A stretch of 64,000 nt of DNA from Blastococcus haudaquaticus (lineage in GTDB: Bacteria > Actinomycetota > Actinomycetes > Mycobacteriales > Geodermatophilaceae), in contig NZ_OCNK01000001.1 in the NCBI RefSeq assembly GCF_900230285.1, forward strand, positions 310,001 through 374,000, written 5' to 3'. The notes below the pieces were generated by a model. The model was not told the origin of the DNA. It saw only the letters and a program-made list of their open reading frames with translations, and made no database searches. The translations under genes were made by a program, and so were the position numbers. The stretch's first letter is position 1. Every line of letters begins with the position of its first letter. Positions 25,375 to 34,035 of this stretch are shown here, in pieces.

Positions 25375-25881
25375 TCAGCGGGGCGTGGGCTCCGGACGAC
25401 CCGGCTGCTCGCCGCCGCGGGCCTCGCCGTAGGACTGCTTGGGCACCATGACCTTGCGGCGGAAGATGCAGACGACCGTGCCGTCCTGCTTGTAGCCGAT
25501 CGTCTCGACGTACACCACGCCGCGGTCGTCCTTGGACTTGGACGGCGTCTTGTCGAGGACGGTCGTCTCGCCGTAGATCGTGTCGCCGTGGAACGTGGGG
25601 GCCACGTGGCGGAGCGACTCGACCTCCAGGTTGGCGATCGCCTTCCCCGAGACGTCCGGGACGCTCATGCCGAGCAGGAGCGAGTAGATGTAGTTGCCCA
25701 CGACGACGTTCTTGCCGAAGTCGGTCGTCTTCTCCGCGTAGTTCACGTCCATGTGCAGCGGGTGGTGGTTCATCGTGAGCAGGCAGAACAGGTGGTCGTC
25801 GTACTCGGTGACGGTCTTCCCGGGCCAGTGCTTGTAGACGGCCCCGACCTCGAACTCCTCGTAGTACCGACCGAACTGCAT
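25375..25881 (-). CDS. MaoC-like hotdog-fold dehydratase
   Basis: 168 residues starting MQFGRYYEEFEVGAVYKHW. Hotdog fold with the hydratase-type residues in TMNHHPLHMDVNYAE (consensus D-x4-H altered to N-HHP) and VGNYIYSLLLGMSV, then HVAPTFHGDTIYGETTVL. Similar to MaoC-domain enzymes including mesaconyl-CoA and itaconyl-CoA hydratases; the true substrate is probably an enoyl-CoA. The C-terminal 15 residues are Gly/Pro-rich. ATG 25881 chosen because the sequence upstream is not coding-like; GGGAG lies about 9 nt upstream. Confidence 0.87.
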   Translation of the reverse strand: MQFGRYYEEFEVGAVYKHWPGKTVTEYDDHLFCLLTMNHHPLHMDVNYAEKTTDFGKNVVVGNYIYSLLLGMSVPDVSGKAIANLEVESLRHVAPTFHGDTIYGETTVLDKTPSKSKDDRGVVYVETIGYKQDGTVVCIFRRKVMVPKQSYGEARGGEQPGRPEPTPR

Positions 25882-26080
25882 CTGCTGGCTCCCGACCTCG
25901 GTGAATGAGCCGGGCGTCCGGCGTCGGGGGCTGCCTCCCGCTCGGCAGGCGACCGCCCACCACGACCGGTGACCCGTCTGGACGGGTCGTGATCTTACGG
26001 GCGGCCGCCTGCCACGGCTCCGCGTGCCGCCGACCGACGGCACCGCGGGCCGGACAGGCGGCGCGGGAGGACGCCCGGGC

Positions 26081-26374
26081 TCAGATCAGTGCCCCGATGC
26101 GGGCCGCCATGTCGGCCTCGTGCTGCTGGTACGAGGAGGCGACGTTGCCGAGCAGGGTCCCCATCCCGGTCAGCGCGTCGCTGACCCCCTGGGCGGACAT
26201 CCGCCACTGCTCGTAGAGCTCGCTGAACTGGACGGCCGCCTGGCTGTCGGTCCACCCGTCCAGGACCGAGGTGTTGATGCTGCTGGACAGGCCGGCGTGC
26301 CTTCCGGCGGTCTCGGCGGCCTCGGCACGGCACTGCCCCGCCATGGTGTGCAGGGTCGCGATGTCGACCTTCAC
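26081..26374 (-). CDS. WXG100 family type VII secretion substrate
   Basis: 97 residues: helix, turn with Trp in VLDGWTDSQAA (W-T-D where most members have W-x-G), second helix, and a C-terminal YQQHE that fits the YxxxD/E secretion signal (residues 83-87 approx.), then a short amphipathic tail. Size and helical hairpin are those of ESAT-6/CFP-10-like proteins. It diverges from the eccC-type gene 151 bp away. No second WXG100 gene is visible, so it probably acts as a homodimer. Exported role or toxin partner unknown. Confidence 0.85.
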   Translation of the reverse strand: MKVDIATLHTMAGQCRAEAAETAGRHAGLSSSINTSVLDGWTDSQAAVQFSELYEQWRMSAQGVSDALTGMGTLLGNVASSYQQHEADMAARIGALI

Positions 26375-26440
26375 GGTTCCTCCTCGGGTCCGGGTCCCTC
26401 CCGGTCGGAGCGAACGCTAGGTCGTCGGGCGCCGCCCCCT

Positions 26441-26480
26441 CCGCTTCTGTCCACAGGGCCCCGGTTGTCCACAGAAGCGG
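26441..26480. promoter_or_regulatory. inverted repeat with two DnaA-box-like sequences in divergent T7SS promoter
   Basis: Arms CCGCTTCTGT (26441-26450) and ACAGAAGCGG (26471-26480) are perfectly complementary. Within them lie CTGTCCACA (26447-26455) and TTGTCCACA (26465-26473) in direct orientation, 18 bp apart. TTGTCCACA matches the DnaA-box consensus used in high-GC actinobacteria. The site sits between the WXG100 and eccC-type starts, so it could regulate both genes. Binding by DnaA or another factor is inference. Confidence 0.5.
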
Positions 26481-26524
26481 CCGCTCCGCCCCGGAGGACC
26501 GGCTCTCTCGTCCAGGATCCGGGC

Positions 26525-29500
26525 GTGACCACCTCACTCCCCGGCAGCGCCGTCGGCACGGTCGCCACCCGGTGCTGGACCCTGTCGGGCGACACGGGGA
26601 CCGTCGACGTCGAGGTCACCGCGGCGCCCCAGCACCGTCTCCTCGATGTCCTGCCGGTGCTGGGCCGCATGCTCGGGCGGCCCGTCCGGATGCTCTGCGC
26701 CGGAGGCGGATGGCTGACCGACGAGACCCCGCTCAGCGATCCGGCACTCGACCACGGCGCCGTCCTGGGCCTGGACCGACAGCTCCCACGTCCGGAGTTC
26801 GAAGGTGGGTCCACCGCGCTCGAGCTCCGGGTCATCGGTGGACCCGACGCCGGGCGCTCCGTACCGCTCGGTCAGGGCCGGCACGTCATCGGCCGCGGGG
26901 GCGATTGCGCCATCCGGCTGCCCGACCCGGACGTGTCCCGTCGGCACGCAACGGTCCGCGTGGGCGGCGGAGCGGTCACCGTCGCCGATCTCGCGTCCAG
27001 CAACGGCAGCCGGCTCGACGACGAGGAGCTCACCGCCGAGCCGCTCGAGTGGTCTGCAGGCGCGGTCCTCCGGTTGGGCGCCAGCGCCCTGACCCTGGCC
27101 GGCCAGTCCGTCCCGGCCCCTGTCCCGGGGGCGGGACCCGACGGACGACGGCAGTGGCGGCCGGCACCCCGTTTCCCCCCGGCGGTACCGGACGTGGAGA
27201 TCCGGTTCCCGCAGCCACCGACCCCGGCTCCTCGGCGCCGCCTGGCCTGGGCGGCGGTCGCCCTGCCGGCCGTCGCCGGCGTGACCATGGCCTGGCTGCT
27301 GCACACCCCGACGTTCCTGTTCTTCGCGCTCCTGAGTCCGGTGGTGGCCCTCGGGACCTGGCTCTCGGACCGCTGGTCCGGTCGCCGCAGTGGTCGACGC
27401 GAGACCCTCGCCCACGCGCAGGAGGTCGAGGCCGCCGAGGCGCTGCTGGTGGACGCCGTGCGGGCCGACCTCCGGGCTGCCGAGGACGCTCATCCCGACC
27501 TGGCCGCACTAGCCGCGGCCGCGCGACGGAGGACGCCTCCGCTGTGGAGCCGCGCCCGGCAGGACGAGGACGCTCTCGCCGTGCGGATCGGCAGCGGCCC
27601 GGGCCCCACCCGGGTGATCCGCGTCGAGGCTGAGGGCACACGTGCTCCGGCGTCCGCGCCGCACGTTCCGGTCGTGGCCGACCTCCGCGCGACCGGTGGG
27701 CTCGCCGTCGTGGGTCCGCGCGAACGGACGGCAGGGGTGCTCAGGTCCGTGGTGGCACAGCTGTGCACCCTGCACGCCCCAGGAGAGCTCGACGTCGTCC
27801 TCGTGACGCCCCTCGACAGGCTGGCTTCATGGCGGTGGACCCGCTGGTTGCCACACCTGGACCGGGACGCGGTGCACCTGCGGCCCGATGCCCCCGCGAG
27901 CACCACGCAACCGGACGACGACGAGGTCGCCCATCGCCTCGCCGCCCTCGTAGCGCGGAGACGCGCCATGGTGGCCGGTCCGGCACCGGCACGGCCCGGC
28001 TGGCTGCTCGTGGTCGTCGACGGTCCATTGGATGCGCGGAGCGCCGCCACGCTGCGAGCGGGGCGGGACGCGGGGCTGGTGACGGTCACCGTCGCCGACG
28101 ACGTGGGGGACGTGCAGGTCGAGGTCGACGCGCTCCTCCGGCTGACCGGTGAGACCGGCGACATCGGCGTCCTGACCCGGCGTGGTGCCCCGGACCGCGG
28201 TGCGCTGGCCGTCGATCGCCTCCCGGCCGCGCAGGCCGACCGGCTGGCGCGGGATCTCGCAGCGCTGACACCCGCGACCAGCGGGAACACGCTCCCCCGC
28301 CACGTCCGGTTGGTCGACATGACCGCCGGCGCCCAGGCGGACGATCTCGTGCAGTGGTCCCGCGACCGGGACCGGCTGGTCGCGACGGTGGGGCGTACGG
28401 CGGACGCCCCGGTGCAGGTGGACCTGTGCCGTCAGGGACCGCACGCGCTCGTCGCCGGGACCACCGGTTCGGGCAAGTCGGAGCTGCTCCAGACGCTCAT
28501 CGCGGGGCTCGCACTGAACCACCCGCCCGACCGCTGCTCGTTCCTGCTCGTCGACTACAAGGGAGGCGCCGCCTTCGCCGAGGCCGCGTCACTGCCGCAC
28601 ACCGTCGGGCTCGTCACCGACCTGGACGGGCAGACCACCGCACGGGCGCTGCGGTCCCTCGGCGCCGAACTCACCCGCCGGGAAGCCGTGCTGGCCGCTC
28701 ACGGGGTCGCCGACATCGCGTCCCTACCGGCAGCGGCCGACCTGGCCCGTCTCGTCATCGTCGTGGACGAGTTCGCCGGACTCTCGGAGGAGCTGCCGGA
28801 GTTCGTCCCGGGCCTGGTGGCGATCGCCCAGCGCGGACGCTCGCTCGGGGTCCACCTGGTGCTCGCCACGCAGCGGCCGAGCGGGGTGGTCTCCCCCGAG
28901 ATCCGCGCCAACTGCAGCCTCCGGATCTGCCTGCGCACCACCGACGAGGCGGAGTCCCGCGACGTGCTGGGGACGCCAGACGCCGCCCACCTCCCACTCG
29001 AGATACCGGGCAGGGCGTGGCTCCGGTCAGGGAGTGCTCCACCGACGGCGCTGCAGGTGGCCCGGGTGGCCGGTCGCCCGGCGGCGCGGAGCGCCGACCG
29101 GCCCACGGCGCGGCGCTGGGTCTGGCCCGCGGCATCACCGAGCGAGGAGGACCGACGCCCCGAGGCCGGCGACAGTGATCTGGCCAGGATGTGCCGGGTG
29201 CTCGCGGACCACTGCCGGACCGCTGGGGTGCCGACTCCCCACCGCCCATGGCGTCCGCCACTCGCCGACCGCATCACACCGCAGGAGCTCGAGACGGGGC
29301 GTGCCGGGTCGCGGCCCGACCTGTTGCCGGTGGCACTCGTCGACCGCCCGGAGCAGCAGTCCCAGGACGTCCTCGAGCTCGATCTCGCCGAGGGCGGCAC
29401 GTGGCTGGTGGTCGGTGGCCCGCGGAGCGGACGGACCACCCTGCTCCGGACGGTGCTCGGCGAGGCGGCCGGGCGGCTGGGGCCCGACGAGCTCCATGTC

Positions 29501-30796
29501 CACGTCCTGGAAGCCGGCGCGGGGCCGCTGTCGGCGGCGGCGGACTTGCCGCACACCGGCACGGTCGTGAACGGCGAGGATGCCCTGCGGACCGTCCGAC
29601 TGGTCGACCGTCTCGCCCAGGAGGTGGCGGCCCGACGGGCGGGGACCGACGCAGACCGCCGCCCACGGATCCTGTTGCTGGTCGACGGTGTCGAGGCCGT
29701 CAGCACTCTCCTCGACGAGAGCGACCCGGGCCGGGGCTCCGCGAGCCTGCTGCGGTTGATGCGGGACGGGGGCGCGGCCGGTCTCACCTGCGTCGCCACC
29801 GCCGATCGGGCCGTCCCGGGCGGGCGGCTGGCGGCTGTGGCGCAGCAGCGCCTGGTGCTGCCCCTGACCGAGCGGGCCGACTACGCCGTGGCCGGCATCC
29901 CCACCGCCAGGGTTCCGGGGCACCGCCCGCCGGGCCGCGCCCTGGTGGGTGAGGACGGCCGGGAATGCCAGATCGCACTGCCCCGGCCGATCGTGCCGGC
30001 CCACCCGAGGGGGCGGCCGTTCCCCGAGCCGTTGCGCGTCGTCGAACTGCCCTCCGATCCCCGGCTGCCCCTTCCGGCGCCCCCGAGTCCCGGGAGCCCG
30101 CCGGTCCGCGAGGGTCTCGTCCTACCCGTCGGGCCTGGTGGCGACGAGGGCCGTCCGCTGACCGTGGATCTGCACCGCACCGGGGGCCTGCTGGTCACCG
30201 GTCCGCCGGGGAGCGGCCGCACGTCCGCGCTCACGGCCTTCGCCCAGCACCTCCAGGCCCTCGGCGCTGCCGTCCTCCTCCTCGGACCGTGGGCACGGAG
30301 CCCCGAGGTCGGCCAGTCGGTCCCGGGCGCCGTACTGCTCGACGGAGCAGATACTGCGGGAGTCGACCGGTGGCTCAGCGATCTCGCCGGGCGCCGGGGG
30401 GTCGTCGTGGCCGACGACGTCGGGGCACCCGCCCAGGCGCCCGCTCTTCTCCTCCCGGCCCTCGGTAGCGCCGGGCTGCCGCTCATCGCGGCAGCGCACG
30501 CCGGACAGCTGTCCTCTCACTACCAGGGCCCGGTGGCGGTGTTGCGTCGCGGCCGGTCCGGCCTCCTGCTGTGCCCGGGACCCGGCGACGCGGAAGTCCT
30601 GGGCGTCCGGCTCCCCCGCACGCCGGTGCCGCAGCGCCCGGGCAGCGGCTGGCTGGTCAGCGGCACCGCGCTGCAACGGGTGCAGGTCGCCCGGCGCCGC
30701 CCGTCTCCACCGGCGGAGGACGACCGCCAGGCGGAGGGTCACAGCAGCTCGAGCGCCGAGCCCATCTCCTGCCGCGCGTACCAGGCCAGCTCGTGA
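26525..30796 (+). CDS. FHA domain-containing EccC-type FtsK/SpoIIIE ATPase
   Basis: About 1,423 residues from GTG 26525. Order: ubiquitin-like N-terminal region (about 10-90), FHA domain (GRGGDCAIRLPD, VSRRHATVRV, SSNGSRLDD; about 118-165), two membrane helices (about 241-282), then three FtsK/SpoIIIE-type ATPase modules. Module 1 has intact GTTGSGKSELLQ near 645 and LVIVVDEF; modules 2 (GGPRSGRTT near 961) and 3 (TGPPGSGRTS near 1223) have Arg for the P-loop Lys, as in degenerate EccC modules. It should drive export of WXG100 proteins. No eccB, eccD, eccE or mycP nearby. Its last 58 bp overlap the convergent DUF6912 gene. Confidence 0.92.
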   Translation: MTTSLPGSAVGTVATRCWTLSGDTGTVDVEVTAAPQHRLLDVLPVLGRMLGRPVRMLCAGGGWLTDETPLSDPALDHGAVLGLDRQLPRPEFEGGSTALELRVIGGPDAGRSVPLGQGRHVIGRGGDCAIRLPDPDVSRRHATVRVGGGAVTVADLASSNGSRLDDEELTAEPLEWSAGAVLRLGASALTLAGQSVPAPVPGAGPDGRRQWRPAPRFPPAVPDVEIRFPQPPTPAPRRRLAWAAVALPAVAGVTMAWLLHTPTFLFFALLSPVVALGTWLSDRWSGRRSGRRETLAHAQEVEAAEALLVDAVRADLRAAEDAHPDLAALAAAARRRTPPLWSRARQDEDALAVRIGSGPGPTRVIRVEAEGTRAPASAPHVPVVADLRATGGLAVVGPRERTAGVLRSVVAQLCTLHAPGELDVVLVTPLDRLASWRWTRWLPHLDRDAVHLRPDAPASTTQPDDDEVAHRLAALVARRRAMVAGPAPARPGWLLVVVDGPLDARSAATLRAGRDAGLVTVTVADDVGDVQVEVDALLRLTGETGDIGVLTRRGAPDRGALAVDRLPAAQADRLARDLAALTPATSGNTLPRHVRLVDMTAGAQADDLVQWSRDRDRLVATVGRTADAPVQVDLCRQGPHALVAGTTGSGKSELLQTLIAGLALNHPPDRCSFLLVDYKGGAAFAEAASLPHTVGLVTDLDGQTTARALRSLGAELTRREAVLAAHGVADIASLPAAADLARLVIVVDEFAGLSEELPEFVPGLVAIAQRGRSLGVHLVLATQRPSGVVSPEIRANCSLRICLRTTDEAESRDVLGTPDAAHLPLEIPGRAWLRSGSAPPTALQVARVAGRPAARSADRPTARRWVWPAASPSEEDRRPEAGDSDLARMCRVLADHCRTAGVPTPHRPWRPPLADRITPQELETGRAGSRPDLLPVALVDRPEQQSQDVLELDLAEGGTWLVVGGPRSGRTTLLRTVLGEAAGRLGPDELHVHVLEAGAGPLSAAADLPHTGTVVNGEDALRTVRLVDRLAQEVAARRAGTDADRRPRILLLVDGVEAVSTLLDESDPGRGSASLLRLMRDGGAAGLTCVATADRAVPGGRLAAVAQQRLVLPLTERADYAVAGIPTARVPGHRPPGRALVGEDGRECQIALPRPIVPAHPRGRPFPEPLRVVELPSDPRLPLPAPPSPGSPPVREGLVLPVGPGGDEGRPLTVDLHRTGGLLVTGPPGSGRTSALTAFAQHLQALGAAVLLLGPWARSPEVGQSVPGAVLLDGADTAGVDRWLSDLAGRRGVVVADDVGAPAQAPALLLPALGSAGLPLIAAAHAGQLSSHYQGPVAVLRRGRSGLLLCPGPGDAEVLGVRLPRTPVPQRPGSGWLVSGTALQRVQVARRRPSPPAEDDRQAEGHSSSSAEPISCRAYQASS

Positions 30797-31251
30797 CCCT
30801 CGGCCTGGTCCACGACGAACTGCGCGTCCTCGCTGCCCATGTCGGCCTCCAGCACCACGTTCACGGCGGCCCGGACGTCGTCCTCCGCGTCGGCACCGTC
30901 GATGTGCGCACTGGCCACCGCGGACACGTCGACCGCCGTCTCGATCCTGACCGCTCCACGATCGGTGTCCGGGTCGTCGATCGGCTGCACGGCGGCGTCC
31001 GGGACGTCCGCGGCCACCACCACGCGGCGCCGCGCCGCGGTCGGATCGATGTCGACGAGTCGCAGGCTGGCACGGGCCGCGGCGAGGAGCGCCGCGTACT
31101 CGAGCTCCTCCTCGTCCGCCTCGGCATCGCTGACCTCGTAGAACTGCCGCAGCTGAGGCGTCACCGCGAAGGCCGTGTGCGGCCCGGGCAGGGTGCCCTC
31201 GTCCACCAGCGTCCGCAGGACCGTGGTGGTGGCAGGCAGGTACACGCGCAC
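30739..31251 (-). CDS. DUF6912 family protein
   Basis: 170 residues starting MRVYLPATTTVLRTLVDEG, with PHTAFAVTPQLRQFYEVSDAEADEEELEYAALLAAARAS-like acidic helix and repeated acidic segments. Matches the actinobacterial family now labelled DUF6912; function unknown, soluble, pI clearly acidic. It overlaps the 3' end of the eccC-type gene tail to tail by 58 bp, which is unusual in this window, where tail overlaps are 4 bp. ATG 31251 is the only reasonable start. Confidence 0.8.
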   Translation of the reverse strand: MRVYLPATTTVLRTLVDEGTLPGPHTAFAVTPQLRQFYEVSDAEADEEELEYAALLAAARASLRLVDIDPTAARRRVVVAADVPDAAVQPIDDPDTDRGAVRIETAVDVSAVASAHIDGADAEDDVRAAVNVVLEADMGSEDAQFVVDQAEGHELAWYARQEMGSALELL

Positions 31252-31300
31252 CCGGGTCGCTCCCTTCGTCGGAAAGAGCGACCGTATCCCGCGGCGTCGC

Positions 31301-32680
31301 TCAGCCGGCCGCCTCCACGAGCTCGGCGACCTCCTGCTCGACCAGATCGGCCAGGACGTCGACGTCCCCCACCCCGTCCCTGTCGGCGTTGAAGCCGAAG
31401 TAGACCCGGCCGTCGTAGCTCGTCATCCCGATGGAGAGCCCCTGCCCACGGGCGAGCGGGACCACCGGGAACACCTCGAGCATCCGGCTGCCCGCCGCGT
31501 ACAGCGGGACCTGCGGACCGGGCACGTTGGTGACCACGAGGTTGAACAGCCGGCGCGACAGCCCCCGCGCGGCACGGGCTCCCAGCGCGTGCAGCGTCGG
31601 GGGCGCGAACCCGGTAAGCGCGATCAGGCTGTCGGCACCCACCGACTGCCCGTGCAGGGCGACCCCCCGCATCGCGTAGCTGAGCCTGGTGAGCCGGACC
31701 CGCGGGTTGGGCTCACCGACCGGGAGGTCCACGAGGTAGGAGGACACCCGGTTGCCGGCCTGCGCGTCCTCGTCCTTCACCGACACCGGCACGAGAGCCC
31801 GCACCGACGTCCCGGCCACCACCGGCTCGCCGCGCGAGAGCAACCACTCCCGCAGTGCCCCTGTCACGACCGTCAGCAGGACGTCGTTCACCGTCCCGCC
31901 GTGCGCCTTCCGGATCCGCTTGAGGTCCTCGAGCTCCGCACGCGCGACCGCGACCCGCCGCTGCCGCCCGACCGACGCGTTCAACGGGCTGGTGGGCGCC
32001 GACATGATGGTCTTCCGAGCCGTGCGCAGCAGCCCTCCGGCCACCCCGGTGAGACGAGCGGCGGTGGATCGGACATCGGTCACCGCGCCCCGCACCGTGT
32101 CCACGACGGCCGAGGGACGGCGCACGTACTCGTCGAGCGCCTCCCACACCAACTCGGCGGCGCCGGGCGCACGCTGGGGCCGCCACGGCTCGGCGGCCGG
32201 CGTAGGAGCGGCCGGGTCGACGTCGAGCAGCACCTGGCCGATGTCCAGCGCACCCAGCCCGTCGACCAGCGCGGGGTGGGTCTTCGTGACGACCGCGACC
32301 CGGCCGTCGGAGAGCCCCTCGACGAGGTACGCCTCCCACAGGGGGCGCCGACGGTCCAGCGGCCGTGAGGTCAGCCGGGAGACCAGGTCCAGCAACTGGT
32401 TCTCGGTGCCCGGACGGGGCAGCCCGGACCGACGGACGTGGTAGGCGATGTCGAAGTCGGCGTCGTCCACCCACACCGGGTTGGCGAGCTGGCCCGGAAC
32501 CTCCATCACCCGCTGGCGGTAGCGAGGGACGAGGGACAGCCGCGCCTCGATCAGGTCGGCCAGGGCGTCCACTCCGCCGGGCGGTCGCTCGAGGATGAGC
32601 ACACCGCCCACGTGCATCGGGGTGTCCGGTTCCTCCAGGTAGATGAAGGACGCGTCCAGTCCGGTCAGCCGCTCGACCAT
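31301..32680 (-). CDS. wax ester synthase/diacylglycerol acyltransferase (WS/DGAT)
   Basis: About 459 residues from ATG 32680 (AGGAG 4-5 nt upstream; a GTG four codons earlier is possible). Starts MVERLTGLDASFIYLEEP, as in family members. Condensation-like domain with PLWEAYLVEGL, then the C-terminal half with NVPGPQVPLYAAGSRMLEVFPV, both typical. The catalytic HHxxxDG motif reads HPALVDG: the second His, the assigned general base, is Pro. The enzyme may be inactive, or belong to a divergent subclass. Normal role: acyl-CoA-dependent triacylglycerol or wax ester formation at the membrane. Confidence 0.9.
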   Translation of the reverse strand: MVERLTGLDASFIYLEEPDTPMHVGGVLILERPPGGVDALADLIEARLSLVPRYRQRVMEVPGQLANPVWVDDADFDIAYHVRRSGLPRPGTENQLLDLVSRLTSRPLDRRRPLWEAYLVEGLSDGRVAVVTKTHPALVDGLGALDIGQVLLDVDPAAPTPAAEPWRPQRAPGAAELVWEALDEYVRRPSAVVDTVRGAVTDVRSTAARLTGVAGGLLRTARKTIMSAPTSPLNASVGRQRRVAVARAELEDLKRIRKAHGGTVNDVLLTVVTGALREWLLSRGEPVVAGTSVRALVPVSVKDEDAQAGNRVSSYLVDLPVGEPNPRVRLTRLSYAMRGVALHGQSVGADSLIALTGFAPPTLHALGARAARGLSRRLFNLVVTNVPGPQVPLYAAGSRMLEVFPVVPLARGQGLSIGMTSYDGRVYFGFNADRDGVGDVDVLADLVEQEVAELVEAAG

Positions 32681-32730
32681 CGGTCTCCTCACGGTCAGTG
32701 GCCCACGCTACGACGGCACGGGGATACCGC

Positions 32731-34035
32731 TCACCTCGAGGATCGCGCAGCCACCCGGTCGCGCCGTCGGCCCCGTCGGGCCGAGGGCAGCTGGACCCCG
32801 GCCACCGCTGCGGCCAGTGCCTGCAGCTCGACCCGCAGAGGAGAGGCCCCGGCCACCTCCGCGAGCGTGCGTCCCGACGCCAGAGCGGCGTCCGTGGCCC
32901 GGCGGTCCGCGGGAAGGAAGAACCGCACCTCGCGGCCTGCGAAGCGCTCGAGCGCCTCCCCGATCTCCCGGCGTGGGTCGCCGGGTACCGGTCCGCGCCG
33001 GACCTGGTTGACCACGAGCACCGGGTCGACACCGGGAAGCACGTCCCGGAGTTCTCCGAGGGACCGGATGCTGCGCTGGAGGGCCACCGGGTCGGCGCCG
33101 CTGACGCACACGACGGTGTCGGCCGCCTCCAGCACCGCCAGCGTGGCTCCGTTGCGCCGGGGAGCGACAGTGTCGAAGGAGAGCTCCTCGTCATCCTCGA
33201 GGCTGAACGCGCAGTCGACCACCGTCACGTCGGCCAGGCGCCGCGCCTCCTCGAGCACCGCAGTCACGGCCCGCGGACGCAGTTCCGGCCAGCGATCGGC
33301 TCGCGCCAGCCCGGTGAGCACCCGCAGCTGGGGACGGACCGCCCACGCCAGCCGGACCAGTCCGGCGGCGTCCAGGGTGCCGCTCGCCGCCAGCCGGGCC
33401 GCGCCCGCCAGCCCCGGCGACTCGTCGAGCAGCCCGAGCAGCTGGGCCACGACCCCGCCGTAGACGTCGGCGTCCACGAGCAGCGTGGAGACGTCGAGAC
33501 GGGACAGCTCGTCGGCGATCCCGACCGCGACCGTGGTCCGGCCGGGTGCCCCGGTGGGCCCCCACACGGCGATCACCCGTCCCCGCCCGGCCGGCCGGGA
33601 CCCGGGGAGCTCCGCACCCCCCAGCACCGGCAGCGCGGCACGCGGGTCGGCGACGTCCCGGATCGCCGACGACGTGCCCGCGACCGCTTCCCGCAACGCC
33701 CGGGCGATCGCGTCCGGGTCTGCGTCGGCAGGGAGCACCTGGAGCACGCCCAGCTGTCGCAGCCGCTCGGCGGCCCGCTCGTCGCCCGGCTCCACCAGAC
33801 CGACGACCGCCACGCCGGCCGCCTCCAGCCGCGCGACCGCGTCGCTGTCGAGCCGCCGGAGCTCGGCCGAGAGGAGGGCAGCCTGTCCGGTCCCGGTCGC
33901 CGCCACGGCGAGCAGCTCGGACACGTCCACGCAGCGCCGGACCACCGTCACCCCGTGGTCGTCGCGGTCGAGCGCGCCGACGAGCTCGGACTCCCATGCG
34001 GCGCCCGTCACCGCCGTGAAGACCTGCAGGGCCAT
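32731..34035 (-). CDS. CpaE-like MinD/ParA-family ATPase
   Basis: 434 residues. An N-terminal receiver-like domain (about 1-130, VTVVRRCVDVSELLAVAA, no obvious phospho-acceptor pocket) is followed by a MinD-type ATPase: VIAVWGPTGAPGRTTVAVGIADEL with Arg replacing the P-loop Lys, LLVDADVYGG, VTVVDCAFSLEDDEE and VNQVRRGPVPGD. CpaE proteins localise Tad/Flp pilus or secretion machinery; actinobacterial relatives (septum-site, Ssd-like) affect division. Its ATG overlaps the SAF-domain gene stop by one base (TGATG), so the pair is co-translated. No cpaA, cpaF or tadBC genes are present here. Confidence 0.85.
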   Translation of the reverse strand: MALQVFTAVTGAAWESELVGALDRDDHGVTVVRRCVDVSELLAVAATGTGQAALLSAELRRLDSDAVARLEAAGVAVVGLVEPGDERAAERLRQLGVLQVLPADADPDAIARALREAVAGTSSAIRDVADPRAALPVLGGAELPGSRPAGRGRVIAVWGPTGAPGRTTVAVGIADELSRLDVSTLLVDADVYGGVVAQLLGLLDESPGLAGAARLAASGTLDAAGLVRLAWAVRPQLRVLTGLARADRWPELRPRAVTAVLEEARRLADVTVVDCAFSLEDDEELSFDTVAPRRNGATLAVLEAADTVVCVSGADPVALQRSIRSLGELRDVLPGVDPVLVVNQVRRGPVPGDPRREIGEALERFAGREVRFFLPADRRATDAALASGRTLAEVAGASPLRVELQALAAAVAGVQLPSARRGRRRDRVAARSSR

